Below, one piece after another: positions 1-11,887 of a DNA stretch of 64,000 nt (positions within the stretch are counted from its first letter, which is position 1; every line of letters starts with the position of its first letter). The notes below the pieces were generated by a model, which was not told the origin of the DNA, did not search any database, and saw nothing but the letters and a program-made list of their open reading frames with translations. A program made the position numbers and the translations under genes. This DNA comes from Tuctoria greenei (taxonomy: Eukaryota > Streptophyta > Magnoliopsida > Poales > Poaceae): contig JAYESD010000012.1 of assembly GCA_036927565.1 (NCBI GenBank), forward strand, positions 930,001-994,000, read 5' to 3'.

Positions 1-827
1 AATTTTTGGACGTCTTTGATGCGGGTTGGTGGCCGCATGTCTTCGATGGCTTTTATCTTCGCCGGATTAGCCTCTATACCCCGGTGACTTACCAGGAAAC
101 CAAGAAGCTTTCCGGAACTAACCCCGAAGACGCACTTGTCTGGGTTTAGCTTCGTGCGGGTGGCCCGCAGCTTGTCGAAGACAGCCTGCAAGGTATCCAA
201 GAGGGACTCCTTGTTTTTGACTTTGACCACAATGTCATCAACGTACACCTCCACTATGTCTCTGATGAGTTCTTCGAAAGTTTTGTACATTGCTCGTACA
301 AAAGTTGAAGCTGCATTCTTGAGACCAAAAGGCATGGCTGTGTAACAATACAATCCATCCACTGTGATGAATGAAGTATGTTCTTCATCTTCCCTAGACA
401 TCCGGATTTGATGATATCCTGAATATGCGTCTAGAAAACACAGCAACTCACACCCAGAGGTGGAATCCACTATCTGGTCTATTCTAGGTAGTGGGAATGG
501 ATCTTTTGGACATGCCTTATTCAGTGTGGTGTAGTCGATGCACATCCGAAGTTTCCCGCCGGCCTTAGGCACAACGACTGGGTTTGCCAGCCATTTTGGA
601 TGGTAGACTTCTCGGATGAATCCGGCTTCGAGCAACTTCTTCACTTCTTGTCGGATGAAGTTCTGTCGCTCTACAGATTGCTTCCGAGGTTTCTGGTGTA
701 CAGGCCGAGCGTCGGGGTAAATCTTCAGATTGTGCTCAATCACTTCCCTGGGGATCCCAGGCATTTGTGACGGTTGCCAGGCAAACACGTCAACATTAGC
801 CCGGAGGAAAGTGATGAGCGCGAGTTC
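1..827 (-). CDS. Gypsy copy 1 pol, N-terminal reverse transcriptase part (partial)
   Basis: The minus strand is an open frame from just after an amber codon at 830-828 to the window edge. It shows Ty3/Gypsy reverse transcriptase motifs: a segment around CIDYTTLNKACPKD, then LDAYSGYHQI, the MPFGLKNA block and the catalytic YVDD near 250-239. No stop or frameshift is visible in this stretch, unlike the gag part upstream. It has no ATG of its own near the start; expression would need a gag-pol fusion through the amber codon. RNase H and integrase would lie beyond the left edge. Confidence 0.85.
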
Positions 828-3244
828 CTATTTGTCGTTCAAGCCACCCGATATGCGGGTAGTTTGAGTGACATCGGAACCAATTTGGACGACTTTGACG
901 GGAATGTCGGTGTCGCCGCTTGACTGCACACGGGGTGCAGAGGTCGAGCCTCGTTGACGAATGCTCGGAGGTTGTGGAGCTTGCTTCTGTCTGGAATCCT
1001 CCTCTTGCGCTGTGGTGAGTGCATGGAGTTCTTCCAGAGCAGTTACTCCGGCAGTGCGATCTCCACGGATCCGGAGAACGCCTACTGGTGTCGGCATCTT
1101 CAACACCAGGTATCCATAATGAGCAGCTGCCATGAATTTGTACAGGGCAGGTCTACCCAAAATGGCGTTGAATGGTAAGTTGATCTGAGCGACGTCGAAG
1201 ACCAACTTTTCGGTGCGATACTTCTCCCGGGTCCCGAAGGTAACAGGGAGAGTGATAGCTCCGAGTGGGGTTATGGCCCCCGGACCTACTCCGGAGAAAG
1301 GTCGAGAGGGCTGGAGGTCTGAAGGTCGAAGTTGAAGCTTAGTGAAAGCTTCGAAGCTGATGAGATTAAGCCCCGAACCTCCATCTACCAGGACATGATG
1401 GAGCTGGATGTTGTTGATGGTGGGGGATACCATCAAGGGCAGCTGGCCAGCTCCAACCATGCTTTGAGGACAGTCCGAAGCATCGAAAGTGATGGGTGTG
1501 TCCATCCACTTTCGATGTGGCTCCGGTCTAGCTGTAGGAGCTACAGCAGCCATATCCCGTCGCATGGTCTTAATGACGCGACGAGAGGTGATGTCCCATG
1601 ATCCACCAAAGATGGTGTTCATGGTTTTTCGACGTTCGTTGTCGGAGACGTCGGAATCATCGTCGACGGAGGTGTAGACAGCTTTCAAGACCTTTTTGGG
1701 GTCTTGAAACCCTAACTCCTCTTCAGCCGGAGCTTCATCGACCTTCTGTTTTCCCTCCCTCTGACGGAAGGGAGACCCTTCCCGGCGCTTGTGGTAGCGC
1801 TCGGCAAGGTTTTGGACCTCCCGGCAATCCTCCAGCCTGTGGCTGCCCGTTTTGTGAATGGGGCACCACATCTTGGATTTGCCACCGTCTTCGGAAGACG
1901 GTCGAGGTCGCTTCTCGGGGCGTGGCCCCCGGCCACCAGGAGTTGCAGTGGCTGCAACATTGGATGTGCTGGCCGACGGCTTCTTCTTGCCGTTGGTCTT
2001 CTTTTTCTTCTTGCCACTCCCGGAGGTAGCGGCTTCTTCTTTGGAGGATTTTTTATGATCCTCCAAGGCTGGTTTGGAGTGCATTTCACGGCCCTCCGCA
2101 GCTCTGGCACATTTGTCAGCCAGGCTGAAGAGCTCCGTGACACTGGTGATCTCTTTGATCGCCAGTTTCTCCAACATCTTCTTGTCTCGTACACCCTGTC
2201 TGAATGCTACAATGACAGAAGCGCTTGAGATAGAAGGGATTGTGTTACGTACCTGAGAGAATCTCTGGATGAATGACCGCAAAGATTCTCCTCCTTTTTG
2301 CACGACCGCAAAAAGGTCCAGTTCGGTGCCCGGAGGGGTGAAGAACTCCCGAAATTGGCGGTGAACTGGCGGCATAGCTCCTCCCAACTGTCGATAGAGT
2401 TGGGCGGAAGGCTCATAAACCAGGACCTAGCAGTCCCAGTTAAGGCCACTGGAAAGTAATTGGCCATTACAGCCTCATTTCCTCCAGCTGCTAGGATCGC
2501 AGTGGAGTATATCTGTAGAAATTCTACGGGATTGACAGTCCCGTCGAATTTTTCCGGCAAGTGTGGCCGGAACTTCTGTGGCCATCTAACCATACGCAGG
2601 TGCATGGCTAGGGCGGAACAGCCTCCTCCTACTCCTTCCAGAGTAGAAAGATCTTGAGCATCTCGTCTTTCTCGAGCTCGCTCGATGTGGACACGGCCAT
2701 CCTGTTGGCGGTATCGGCGATCAAGCTCCGCTCGGAGGTCGTGTGTCGAAAGCCGAGATGCAGTATGGGCACGTCGTGCCCCAGAGGGCAACGACGTCAC
2801 TTGCTGTGACGCAGCTCTTCTCCGGTTGTTGGAGACATGTGGACCAAGTCTTCCAGACAACGTTCGTCGCTGCGACGGGGCCCGCCCTGAAGGAGGTGGA
2901 CCCTGATTGTTGAGGCGTTCGGCCGCTGCTGCGACCAAATGCTCAATATCAGCATTCCATTGCTCCATGGCACCTTGAGATGCATCCGGAGGTGGTGGTC
3001 GCTGAAGGAGAGCACGCGCTGCATGGAGCGCGTGTTCTGGGTTGTCACGACTTGCCGGCGCAGAATGTGACGCCGGTGCACCATCATGTCGTTCGGCATG
3101 TCTTGCCGGAGAAGATGGTGGTGGTGGGAGTGTGACTCCCGCTGGAACTGAGGCTCCTGCCGGTGGTTACATGTTGGAGGGATTGCCTCCGACAGTCTGA
3201 GCAGCAGGTTGCCCGTTGGATGATCCAGCTGCAGAATTCACCAT
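828..3244 (-). pseudogene. Gypsy copy 1 gag-protease, broken
   Basis: Translation starts at an ATG at 3244 (MVNSAAGSSNG). It contains a retrotransposon gag domain (the [14 protein letters not shown] and GTARSWFMSLPPNSI region), a basic Lys-rich linker, a short His/Cys segment (WCPIHKTGSHRLEDC) and a retropepsin-like region with LVDGGSGLNLI as the likely active site, where DGG stands in for the usual DTG/DSG. Two lesions are visible: an in-frame TAA at about codon 25, where copy 2 has a sense codon, and a frameshift near 2345 that joins two overlapping open frames. The frame ends at a TAG (830-828) that is in phase with the downstream pol. Confidence 0.85.
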
Positions 3245-3282
3245 TCTTGAAGATCTCAGGCTCCCCTACCTGGCGCGCCAAC

Positions 3283-4110
3283 TGTCGACTGTTGGAGTCG
3301 GCAGATCCCCTAACACTATAAAAAGTGTTTGAAGGAGTTTGTGGTTCGGTCTGGGCGCGCGGAGATCTAAGAAAGTGAAATGCGATTTGGACACGAGTGA
3401 CACGGTGGTTTACGTGGTTCGGGCCGCCTGAGCGTAATACCCTACTCCACGGGTGTGTGTTTGTTGTATTAACTGGTGAGCTTCAGAATGTTCCACCCCC
3501 TCTGTGTATCGTCGGTTTGTCCTTTTATAGTACAAGGACCAACCGTTACAAGTCAGCCTGGCCCGACATGTGGCCCTGGCGGTTATTAGTATTGATACAC
3601 GAGATTAATTGTTGTTAATAACCCTGTAACGGCTCCGACAGTGCCGTTACAGGTGTTAAGGCTGTCCGATTAATTATCATTAACGTGGAATTAATGGTAA
3701 TTAATCGGATCTTGAAGTCTGCGGCTGTCCTTTGGAGATCCGGAGCCGTTACAACGTCTCCCGGGGGCTTTAAGCATCTAGCTCCGTCGTGTGGACACGT
3801 GGCAGCTCCGGAGCTTGCTTGGGAGAAGCGGGAAGCTCCGGGGTGACCTGGCACGTGTCATGTCCGGAGCTTCTCTCGGTCGGGGGCTACCTCCGGAGGT
3901 GCCGTTTCAGTACTTGGCCCGGAGCTTCACCCTTGCGGGTAATAGCTCTGGGCTGACAGTACACGTGGCAACCTAGAGGTTAACCATGTTGGAGAAGCGG
4001 GTCCGGTCACGTCTGGCGAGTGGGCCCCCGAGGGTCTTCAATTTGAGTTGATGTCCTTCCCTTGAGATCTTTGTAACCTCAGGGGGTGTATGGTTTTTAG
4101 GGTACCGACA
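3283..4110 (-). repeat. 5' LTR of Gypsy copy 1
   Basis: 828 bp, minus orientation, from TGTCGGTACC (4110) to GTCGACA (3283). It is homologous to the LTRs of copies 2 and 3. A TATA box (TATAAAAGG on the minus strand) lies at 3529-3521. Just inside the LTR, two bases further, the primer-binding site reads TGGCGCGCCAGGTAGGGG on the minus strand; the priming tRNA was not identified. The LTR is rich in the words CCGGAGCT and AGCTCCGG. Confidence 0.9.
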
Positions 4111-4119
4111 CCGACCATT

Positions 4120-5460
4120 TCTTTTGGCCAAAAATGCGACGAGATGTAGAGAGACATGTTCTTCGCTGCGAAAACTGTCACAAAGCTAAGTCTCGTCTGA
4201 ACCCTCATGGTTTATATATTCCCCTTCCTATTCCTAATGCACCTTGGGAGGATATTTCAATGGATTTTGTTCTTGGGTTACCACGAACCAAAGGGGGAGG
4301 ATTCAATTTTTGTTGTGGTTGATCGTTTCAGCAAAATGGCACATTTTATTCCTTGCCACAAGAGCGACGATGCTTCCCGTATTGCTGAATTATTTTTCAG
4401 GGAAATCGTGCGACTACATGGAATGCCACGTACCATTGTGTCGGATCGTGACACCAAGTTCTTGAGCTACTTTTGGAAGACATTATGGGGCAAACTTGGG
4501 ACAAAACTGTTGTTCTCCACAACATGTCATCCGCAAACGGACGGCCAAACTGAAGTTGTGAATCGAACACTATCAATGTTGCTCTGAGCTGTCCTTAAAA
4601 AGAATCTGAAACTATGGGAAGAAAGCTTGCCACACGTTGAGTTTGCATACAATAGGGCAGTACACTCAACCACTAAATTTTGTCCATTTGAAATTGTATA
4701 TGGATTCACACCCACTGCTCCCATAGATCTTTTGTCTCTACCCATGCAGGAACGTGTGAACTTTGATGCAAGCAAGCGAGCTGAATTTGTCAAGAACATT
4801 CATGATAGGGCTCGGGCCAATATTGAAAAGATGACCAAGAAGTATGAGAAGCACGCTAACAAGGGTCGCAGGAAGGTGTTGTTCGAACCAGGGGACTTGG
4901 TTTGGGTGCACCTTCGAAAGGATCGTTTTCCAGAGCTGCGCAAGAACAAGTTGCAACCCCGGGCTGACGGACCATTCAAAGTTCTGCGCAAGATCAATGA
5001 CAACGCTTATGAAATTGATCTGCCAAGTACTTACGGTGTAAGTACTAGTTTTAATGTGTCCGACCTCTCTCCATTCTTTGGATTGGAAGAGTCGAGGACG
5101 ACTCTTTTTCAAGGGGGGGAGGATGATATGCCCACACCGACCACACCATCAAGTATACCGATTACATCAAGCAAGATGGAACAATCATCAAGTCAAGCTG
5201 CACCAGCTCATGTTGTCGATGGACCAATTACTCGTAGCCGAGCTAAACAGCTACAACAAGAGGTGCACGCGCTACTTTGTGAAATTCCATTTATTAATGA
5301 GAATTATATACTTCCTAAATCGTACATGTTTCTATTACTCAGGTTCACCAAGGAGGATGACAAGGACACGCCAAGACTGAACCAGAGAGGAGAACTACGT
5401 CGAACCAGTTCGGTCTGGCAGAACTGTCATGAAGAAACAGTCATATATCTTGATTCATAG
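4120..5460 (+). pseudogene. Chromovirus integrase, broken
   Basis: The sequence reads through the integrase zinc-binding end ([13 protein letters not shown]), the core with its acidic residues (the [19 protein letters not shown] and [10 protein letters not shown] blocks) and a C-terminal GPY/F-like segment (RADGPFKVLRKINDNAYEIDLP). A frameshift near 4300 moves the frame, and an in-frame TGA at 4585-4587 interrupts it, probably from CGA. The remaining frame ends at 5460, inside the LTR. It is therefore not functional as it stands. Everything upstream (gag to RNase H) is missing here because of the Gypsy insertion. Confidence 0.85.
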
Positions 5461-6295
5461 AAGCTGTGAAGGTCCATGAGTACTTGTTGGAAAGGTGTTG
5501 AAGTCAACTTTCTAATGCCACTAAGTGTCGAGTGCTTTAGAGGTTCCAGCTTGGCAGCCGAGTGCTTTTGGTGCAGACTGTTCAGAAGATCAACAGTCAG
5601 CCTGATATCCAAGTTTCCGTGAGAAACTGTATCACTCTACAATATTTCGTGAAGCATGCTACACATTGTGTGAAAGTTTATCAAATTATCTTTCCAACGC
5701 ATCTGGTCCCATGTCTTTTGGATGTCCCTAGGTGGAGTTATGATTAAAACACTGAAGACCACCTAGAAGGCCAGAAGACATGCGGGAAATTGATGACCAC
5801 TGCATGAATGATCAAGCCAGTTGGCCTTCCACCTTCCCACGTGGATTTTTCAGTTCACATCTATTCTTAGACTAGTTGTTGGTATAAATATCCCTCTTTT
5901 GTAAGCCAAGGGCAACTCTTTGATGAATTAAGATTATTCCAGTGAAATTTGCAGCCGAGCTGCTTGAGTGTCTTACTCAACCCTTGTTCTTCCTTGTTCT
6001 TCTTGAACTTGTGGGGAGATCTCTCTGAGATCCACTAATTCGTGCTCTGCGGGTTCCAGTACGGCTGCCCCGTCTTGTGTGGATTAGCTCCGGTTGTGGT
6101 TCTGCGGTCGTTCGGAGATCGAGTCGAAGTCTTCGCGGTTTCGGTGTCTCTCTCCCCGTCGCTTGGTCGCATCCAACCTTGGTCAGGTATAAAGCTAGTT
6201 ATCCGTGCTGTTTCTACAGCAAGTTATCTTTTTCTTGAACCTCCTGTCGTGAAGATCGGGCCACCCTTCGCCGAACCAAATTCGGTGCATATCAA
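5124..6295 (+). repeat. 3' LTR of the CRM-like element
   Basis: It starts TGATATGC right after the purine tract AAGGGGGGGAGGA and is taken to end at TATCA near 6295. A TATA-like TATAAATA is seen near 5883-5890. The first 337 bp also encode the C-terminus of the polyprotein. There is no second LTR in the window to confirm the ends, so the right boundary is uncertain by some tens of bases. Confidence 0.6.
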
Positions 6296-6298
6296 TGT

Positions 6299-8823
6299 GT
6301 GTTCTCTAAGATTGATCTTCGTTCGGGTTACCACCAGTTGAAGATTCGACCCTCGGACATTCCCAAGACTGCATTTGTCTCTCGATATGGTCTTTATGAG
6401 TATACTGTTATGTCTTTCGGGTTGACCAATGCTCCAGCTTACTTCATGTACCTCATGAACAAGGTATTTATGGAATATCTAGACAAGTTTGTGGTGGTAT
6501 TCATCGACGATATCTTGATATTCTCCAAGAGTGAAGAAGAGCACGAGGAACACCTGAGGTTGGCACTACAGAAGCTTAGAGAGCACCAATTATACGCTAA
6601 ATTCAGTAAGTGTGAGTTTTGGCTGAAGCAGGTGTCATTCTTGGGACATGTCATATCAGAAGGAGGAATATCAGTGGATCCGGGCAAGGTGGCAGATGTT
6701 CTCAAGTGGGAGACGCCGGAAAATGTGGGACACATCAGAAGCTTTTTGGGGATGGCTGGTTACTATCGACTATTTATTGAGAGATTTTCAAATATCTCTC
6801 GGCCGCTAACCAAGCTACTCGAGAAGGGAGCTACATTCAAGTGGACACCAGAATGTGAAGCAAGCTTTGCCGAGTTGAAAAAAGGTTGACCACTTCTCCA
6901 GTGTTGGTCATGCCAGATATGCAAAAGGAGTTCTCGATCTATTGTGATGCTTCCGGACAAGGATTGGGATGTGTGTTGATGCAAAAGGGACATGTGGTGG
7001 CTTACGCCTCGAGACAACTCAAGAAGCATGAGAAGAATTATCCGACCCATGATCTGGAATTAGCAGCTGTGGTTCACGCACTGAAGATATGGAGACACTA
7101 CCTGATCGGAAAAAGGACAGAAATCTACATCGACCACAAGAGCTTGAAGTATATCTTCACTCAGCTGGACCTTAATCTTCGCCAACGAAGGTGGTTAGAG
7201 CTCATTAATGACTTCGATGTTGGGATCAACTATCACCCTAGAAACGCGAACGTGGTCACAGACGCTTTGAGTAGGAAAACCCAATGCAACAGTATGACGA
7301 TCCAGGCTTATCAACCACAACTGTGAAGAGTTTGCAAGATTAAACCTGTGCATAGTTTCTAATGCAGATGCAGTAGTTATGGAAGTGGACTCCACGTTGG
7401 AACAAGACATTAGAGAAGGCCAAAAAGAAGATGAGAAGATCCAAAAACTTAAGAAGCTAATGAAGGCTCGCAAAGCCCCAGATTTCAGAGAAGATGAACA
7501 CGGAACCCTGTGGTTAGGGAAGAGGATATGCATGTTGAATGTCAAGGGGATCCGAGAGTTGATATTGAGAGAAGCCCACGACTCGCACTACTCCATTTAT
7601 CCTGGGAGTACCAAGATGTACCAAGACCTTAAGGATCGATACTGGTGGCTTGGTATGAAGCGTGATGTGGCCGAATACGTGGCTCTGTGTGACACGTGTC
7701 AGTTAGTCAAGGCGGAACATCAGAGATCCGCTGGACTACTTCAACCCCTTAAGATACCTGAGTGGAAATGGGAAGAGATAAGTATGGACTTTATTGTGGG
7801 ATTGCCGAGGACCCAGTCAGTATACGACTCCATATGGGTTGTCGTGGACCGGTTGACCAAAGTCGCTCACTTCATTCCGGTCAAGGAAAGCTACAATGGT
7901 TCGCGGTTGGCAGAATTATACATGGAAAGAATTGTGTGTTTACACGGTGTTACAAAGAAGATAGTGTCTGATCTTGGTACCCAGTTCACTTCAAGATTCT
8001 GGCAGAAGCTACATGAGTCAATGGACACTCGTCTGAATTTCAGCTCAGCGTATCACTCGCAGACGGATGGTCAGACAGAACGCACCAATCAAATCTTGGA
8101 AATATGCTGCGAGTGTGTGCCTTGAAGAATAGTAAGAGTTGGGACAATAATCTGCCCTACGCGGAATTTTCTTACAAAAACAGCTACCAAGCTAGTCTCA
8201 AGATGTCCCCGTTTGAGGCACTTCATGGGCAAAAGTGTAGGACACCTTTATTTTGGAATCAGACCGGAAAAGGTCAAGTGTTTGGACCGGAGATATTAAG
8301 AGAAGCAGAACGACAAGTACAAGAGATCTGGAATAACCTGATAACAGCGCAGTCAAGGCAGAAGAGTTACGCAGATGCTCGACGTCGTGATCTAACCTTT
8401 GAGATCGGAGACTTTGTGTATCTCAAGATATCACCAGTAAGAGGTCTAAGACGATTCAAAGTGAAGGGAAAACTAGCACCCTGTTATATTGGTCCGTATA
8501 AGATACTGGAGAGAAGAGGAGAAGTAGCCTATCGTCTCGAGCTACCTTCTCAACTGTTAGATGTGCATGATGTGTTCCACGTGTCACAGCTAAAGAAATA
8601 TTTGAGAGTACCAGAGGAACAACTACCCATGGATGCTATAAATGTGCAAGAGTATTTGTCTTACGCAAAACGACCAGTCAAGATTCTAAAGACATCAGAA
8701 CGTGTCATGAGGAACAAGACGATTCGCATGTGCAAAGTGCAGTGGAAGCATCACTCTGAGGCAGAAGCAACATGGGAGAGAGAAGAAGACCTCAAGACCG
8801 AGTTCCTCGACCTTTTCTCTTAG
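6299..8823 (+). pseudogene. Tekay-like pol: RT, RNase H, integrase, chromodomain (broken)
   Basis: Domains in order: reverse transcriptase with [11 protein letters not shown] at the active site, RNase H ([24 protein letters not shown]), integrase zinc-binding end (CDTCQLVKAEHQ), integrase core (ISMDFIVGLPRT, VSDLGTQFTS in place of the usual D-x-G, TDGQTERTNQ), then a chromodomain-like C-terminus (RPVKILKTSERVMRNKTIR followed by VQWKHHSEAEATWE). Frameshifts are visible near 6885, 7325 and 8105. The last frame stops at 8821-8823. The chromodomain places it in the Tekay/Del group rather than CRM. Confidence 0.85.
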
Positions 8824-8868
8824 TACGTACAAATCTCGGGGGCGAGATTCCTTTTAAGGGGGTAGAGT

Positions 8869-11800
8869 TGTAACACCCAAAATTTTTCAAAATTTGAAAA
8901 CCGGGAAAATGTATAAGGAATGCATCATGTATGTTTGCGTTTGATTGAAAATTCAATTTCAAAATGCGCTAGAATTCGTTTGAAATTTGAAAAGAAATTC
9001 AAATTGTAAAAAAGAAATGAAAAAGAAAAGAGAAAAACAAAATGAAAAAGGAAAAACCGCCGCTTGGGCCAAATCCTGGCCGCCGGCCCACTTCCTCCCC
9101 TCTTCCCCTCCCCTTTTCTTTTCTCCTTGCCAGCCCAAGGCCCAGCCGCCCCTTCCTTTTTCCCTTCCTCTCTTTGCGCACTAGGACCCGCCAGTTAGGG
9201 CTCTCCTTCCTCCTCCCATCGCGCGCCCGACAGACGCCCCGCTAATGCCGCCCCGGTTCAAATTGTCGCCAAGGTAACCCCCCCCCCCCCCCATTATGGC
9301 CCCGGTCGCCTTCCTTCGGGGGAAATCCCCTTCCTTACTTCGCCACCCCCCTCTCCCCCTATAAATCCCACTCGGCGTCACTGTTTTTCCCCCACCCCGA
9401 GCTCGCAACCCTAGTCGCCGCACCAAGGTAATGGCGCCGCCGTTCCCGTCGCTCTAGCCGATGCCGCTCCTCGAATCCATGCTCAACTTGTTCGCTGTGT
9501 CCGTAGGTACTCGGCGGACACTCTCATTCGGGGATTTCATCGCCGCAACTCCGATCCCGACGAGCTCCACCGAGGGCCGCCGCCGTTCACCGTCGTCGAC
9601 GCTCCTCCGCTCGGTTCCAAGTCCCGAGACCCCCCTAGGTGAGCGTGTGATGCCCCTCTCCTTCGTTTGGTGTGTAGAGCGCCCGAGATAGACACCGATT
9701 TGGCCGTTCCGGCCATCTCCGGCGACCCCCGCCGCCGTGCGCCGCCGGGCCTGGCGCGCGCGCCGCCTCTGTCGCCCATGGGGCGACGTGACCTAATCTC
9801 GGCCGCCCATCTAGGGTTGACGGCCGAGATTAGAAGGGGCGTACCCCTTCGGTTATTTAAAATCTGGGTCGCACACTTTAGATCCAACGGCCCAGATTGA
9901 ATCCTGTTTTAACCGTTGGCCATTTTTCACGTAGCCCCCTACGCGAATTTAAATTAATTACACTGAGGTCCTATAATTTATGAGCTAGCCCCTGGACTTT
10001 AATTAATTTATGTCAGCACTGTTAAAATGAATAAATATGATATTTAGCCCCTGTTGTCACAATTAATTATGTTTTTAGCCTCTCTAAATTATGATTAACC
10101 CCATGGTTATGTTATAAAATATTTCTAGGCCCCTGTTCATGTCTGTTTTGCATAAAAGCCCATGTTTTAATTGTAAATTACATAAAATCATATGATTACT
10201 CTCTCTTTTTGCATAGATCACTTAGGGTATTATTTTATTATTATTTCCTAATCTATTTAGGATAAAATAATGTCTTTAATTTGCTGATTGTGCTGAATTT
10301 CTAATAAACCCATATAGACACTAAAATCCAAACTTCCACCCACACCACTAAATAAAGTCTTAACTAAGGACATAGTGTTAGTGACGCAATTGCGCAAGTT
10401 TTCTTTTGTGTTTACTTATTTGTGGTGTGCCTTTATTCTCTTGTTTCTTATTGTGTGCTGCTACTTTCCGTTCCGCATGCGATGATGTATTTAGAGTCGG
10501 TTCCCGAGCCGACTTACAATCTTCAGGACTACCACTTCACCGACCCACACTTCGAAGAAGGCAAGTTCCTTGACCATTTTGCACCTGTTTTATTAAGTTT
10601 TAGTTAGTTGCATGCTTAATAAATTGAATCCTATTTACTGCACCCTTCTATATAATTCCTTGTCACGAGGGTGGTTTGGGTAAATGTTATTATTACTTTT
10701 ATGCTTAGTCATGCTTAGTTTTGGGAGGGAATTTCTCTACATACATGTTATACTATTAAATGTTGTGATCATTTATTGAGATTTGGTAAATTGAATTGTA
10801 GTGGATAGGGATCTGGCGGGTTGGTTTGGTTGGTATGGTGCAGTACGCACGAGACCCGGGTTTTGGGGTATGAACCTTGCCGGATTCTAAGGACCGGTTT
10901 ATGTAGGAAGCCACTAAACTTAGTATCACCACAAGGCTGAGTATGAGACAGCTTGGTCGATTAATTAGGCCTCTCCTGGCGTAGTATTAGTGATTGGATA
11001 GTGTGGGGAATTGGTTCAGAGTGTACTGCCTTGGGATTTGCATGGCTCAAGAGGGGACAACTGGGGTGTTGAGTCGTGGTGTAACGGCTCATACTTTTGT
11101 ACAGGGGTGAAACCTCAGAGGGCTAGTACGCGTCGGGAGAATCCTTTGTAAAGACCTCGTAGTGATCTCCTGGCCTCACACCAAAGGAAGTGTGCAATGT
11201 GGTTCGCGACCACGGGCATCAGGGAGGTTTACTTAGTCCACTTGGCAACATGGGATGAAATCACGGCTTGTGGATAAAGGGTACATTCTCTGTAGAGATT
11301 TAAAAACTATCATGACAACCGTGCTCACGGACAAGAGCGGATTGGTGTCCAATTCATAATTAGTCAATGATTAGGAATGGTGGTTTGGTTGGTTTGGTTT
11401 TGGCTTATACATGGGTTATAGTTGGGTTCTCTCACTTAGAAGTAGGTGCTAATGAAAGCTAAGGATATGATGAAATGTTATAGTGCTTAACCCAAATTTG
11501 GCCTTCCTTTCTAAACACCCTCATATCATCTCTTCCCTACTTGCTGAGTACCATTGGTATTCAAATTTGCTTGTTGCTTATCTTTTCTTAGTCTACAATG
11601 GAGAAGAGGTGGAGAATGAAGACTTCTTCGCTGATCCGGAGGAGACGTTCTAGGCTGGCGCAACCCCCGGGCAACGCCTGTGCATGGAGCCACACTAGTT
11701 TACTTTTCCGCTGTTTTGCTTTGTAATCTCATTTTAGACCTACAAGTCATTATTATAAGACATTTATGTATTCGAACGTGGCTTGTAATAAATGATATTA

Positions 11801-11887
11801 CAATTTCGTCTACACATGTATGATGTGAACCGATCCTGACATACAGGTGAAAGTCATCCGGTTGTCTTATTAGGACCGGATGTGACA
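8869..11887 (+). repeat. 3' LTR (3 kb) of the Tekay-like element
   Basis: It starts TGTAACACCC directly after the purine-rich tract TTTTAAGGGGGTAGAGT and ends GGATGTGACA. A length of about 3 kb is usual for this group in grasses. The stretch at 9000-9900 is GC-rich and contains a run of 14 C near 9278; 9900-10300 is AT-rich. Open frames in the GC-rich part are on both strands and show no recognisable domain, so I treat them as chance. Confidence 0.75.

Larger units (their letters stand above)
1..4110 (-). mobile_element. Ty3/Gypsy Tat-lineage retrotransposon, copy 1 (5' part only)
   Basis: Read on the minus strand, this is the 5' LTR, primer-binding site, gag-protease and the start of pol. 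The element runs off the left edge of the window. It is closely similar to copy 2 (15621-41059), which lies in the opposite orientation. The LTR starts TGTCGGTACC at 4110, directly abutting a chromovirus integrase fragment, so it inserted into that element; the adjoining bases CCGAC are the probable target duplication, but the other end is not visible. The Tat assignment rests on copy 2, which shows the second, archaeal-type RNase H domain typical of that lineage. Confidence 0.9.
4116..6295 (+). mobile_element. CRM-like chromovirus fragment (integrase end plus 3' LTR)
   Basis: This is the 3' part of a Ty3/Gypsy chromovirus, cut on the left by insertion of Gypsy copy 1 at 4110. It holds the integrase, a C-terminal region without an obvious chromodomain and a 3' LTR. 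A polypurine tract (about 5112-5123) is followed by TGATATGCCC as LTR start, and the coding frame continues for more than 300 bp into the LTR. That overlap, together with the peptide GPITRSRAKQ, matches what I know of the CRM clade. The right end near 6295 is a guess from the start of the adjoining Tekay-like sequence. Confidence 0.75.
6296..11887 (+). mobile_element. Tekay/Del-like chromovirus, 3' half
   Basis: This fragment starts abruptly inside the reverse transcriptase ([14 protein letters not shown]) where the CRM-like LTR ends. It continues through RNase H, integrase and a C-terminal chromodomain to a purine tract and a 3 kb LTR. The most likely reading is that the CRM-like element inserted into, or was joined to, this older element. 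Several frameshifts show it is old. The 5' LTR, gag and protease are absent from the window. Confidence 0.8.

Noticed and set aside
1..4110. Copy 1 and the inverted LTR of copy 2 as parts of one rearranged element
   Set aside because: Copy 1 has its own LTR start inserted in a chromovirus, and the copy 2 palindrome has its own flanking AGTAC repeats.
8987..9900. Several open frames in the Tekay LTR
   Set aside because: GC-rich LTR DNA, frames on both strands, no domain and no shared start context.
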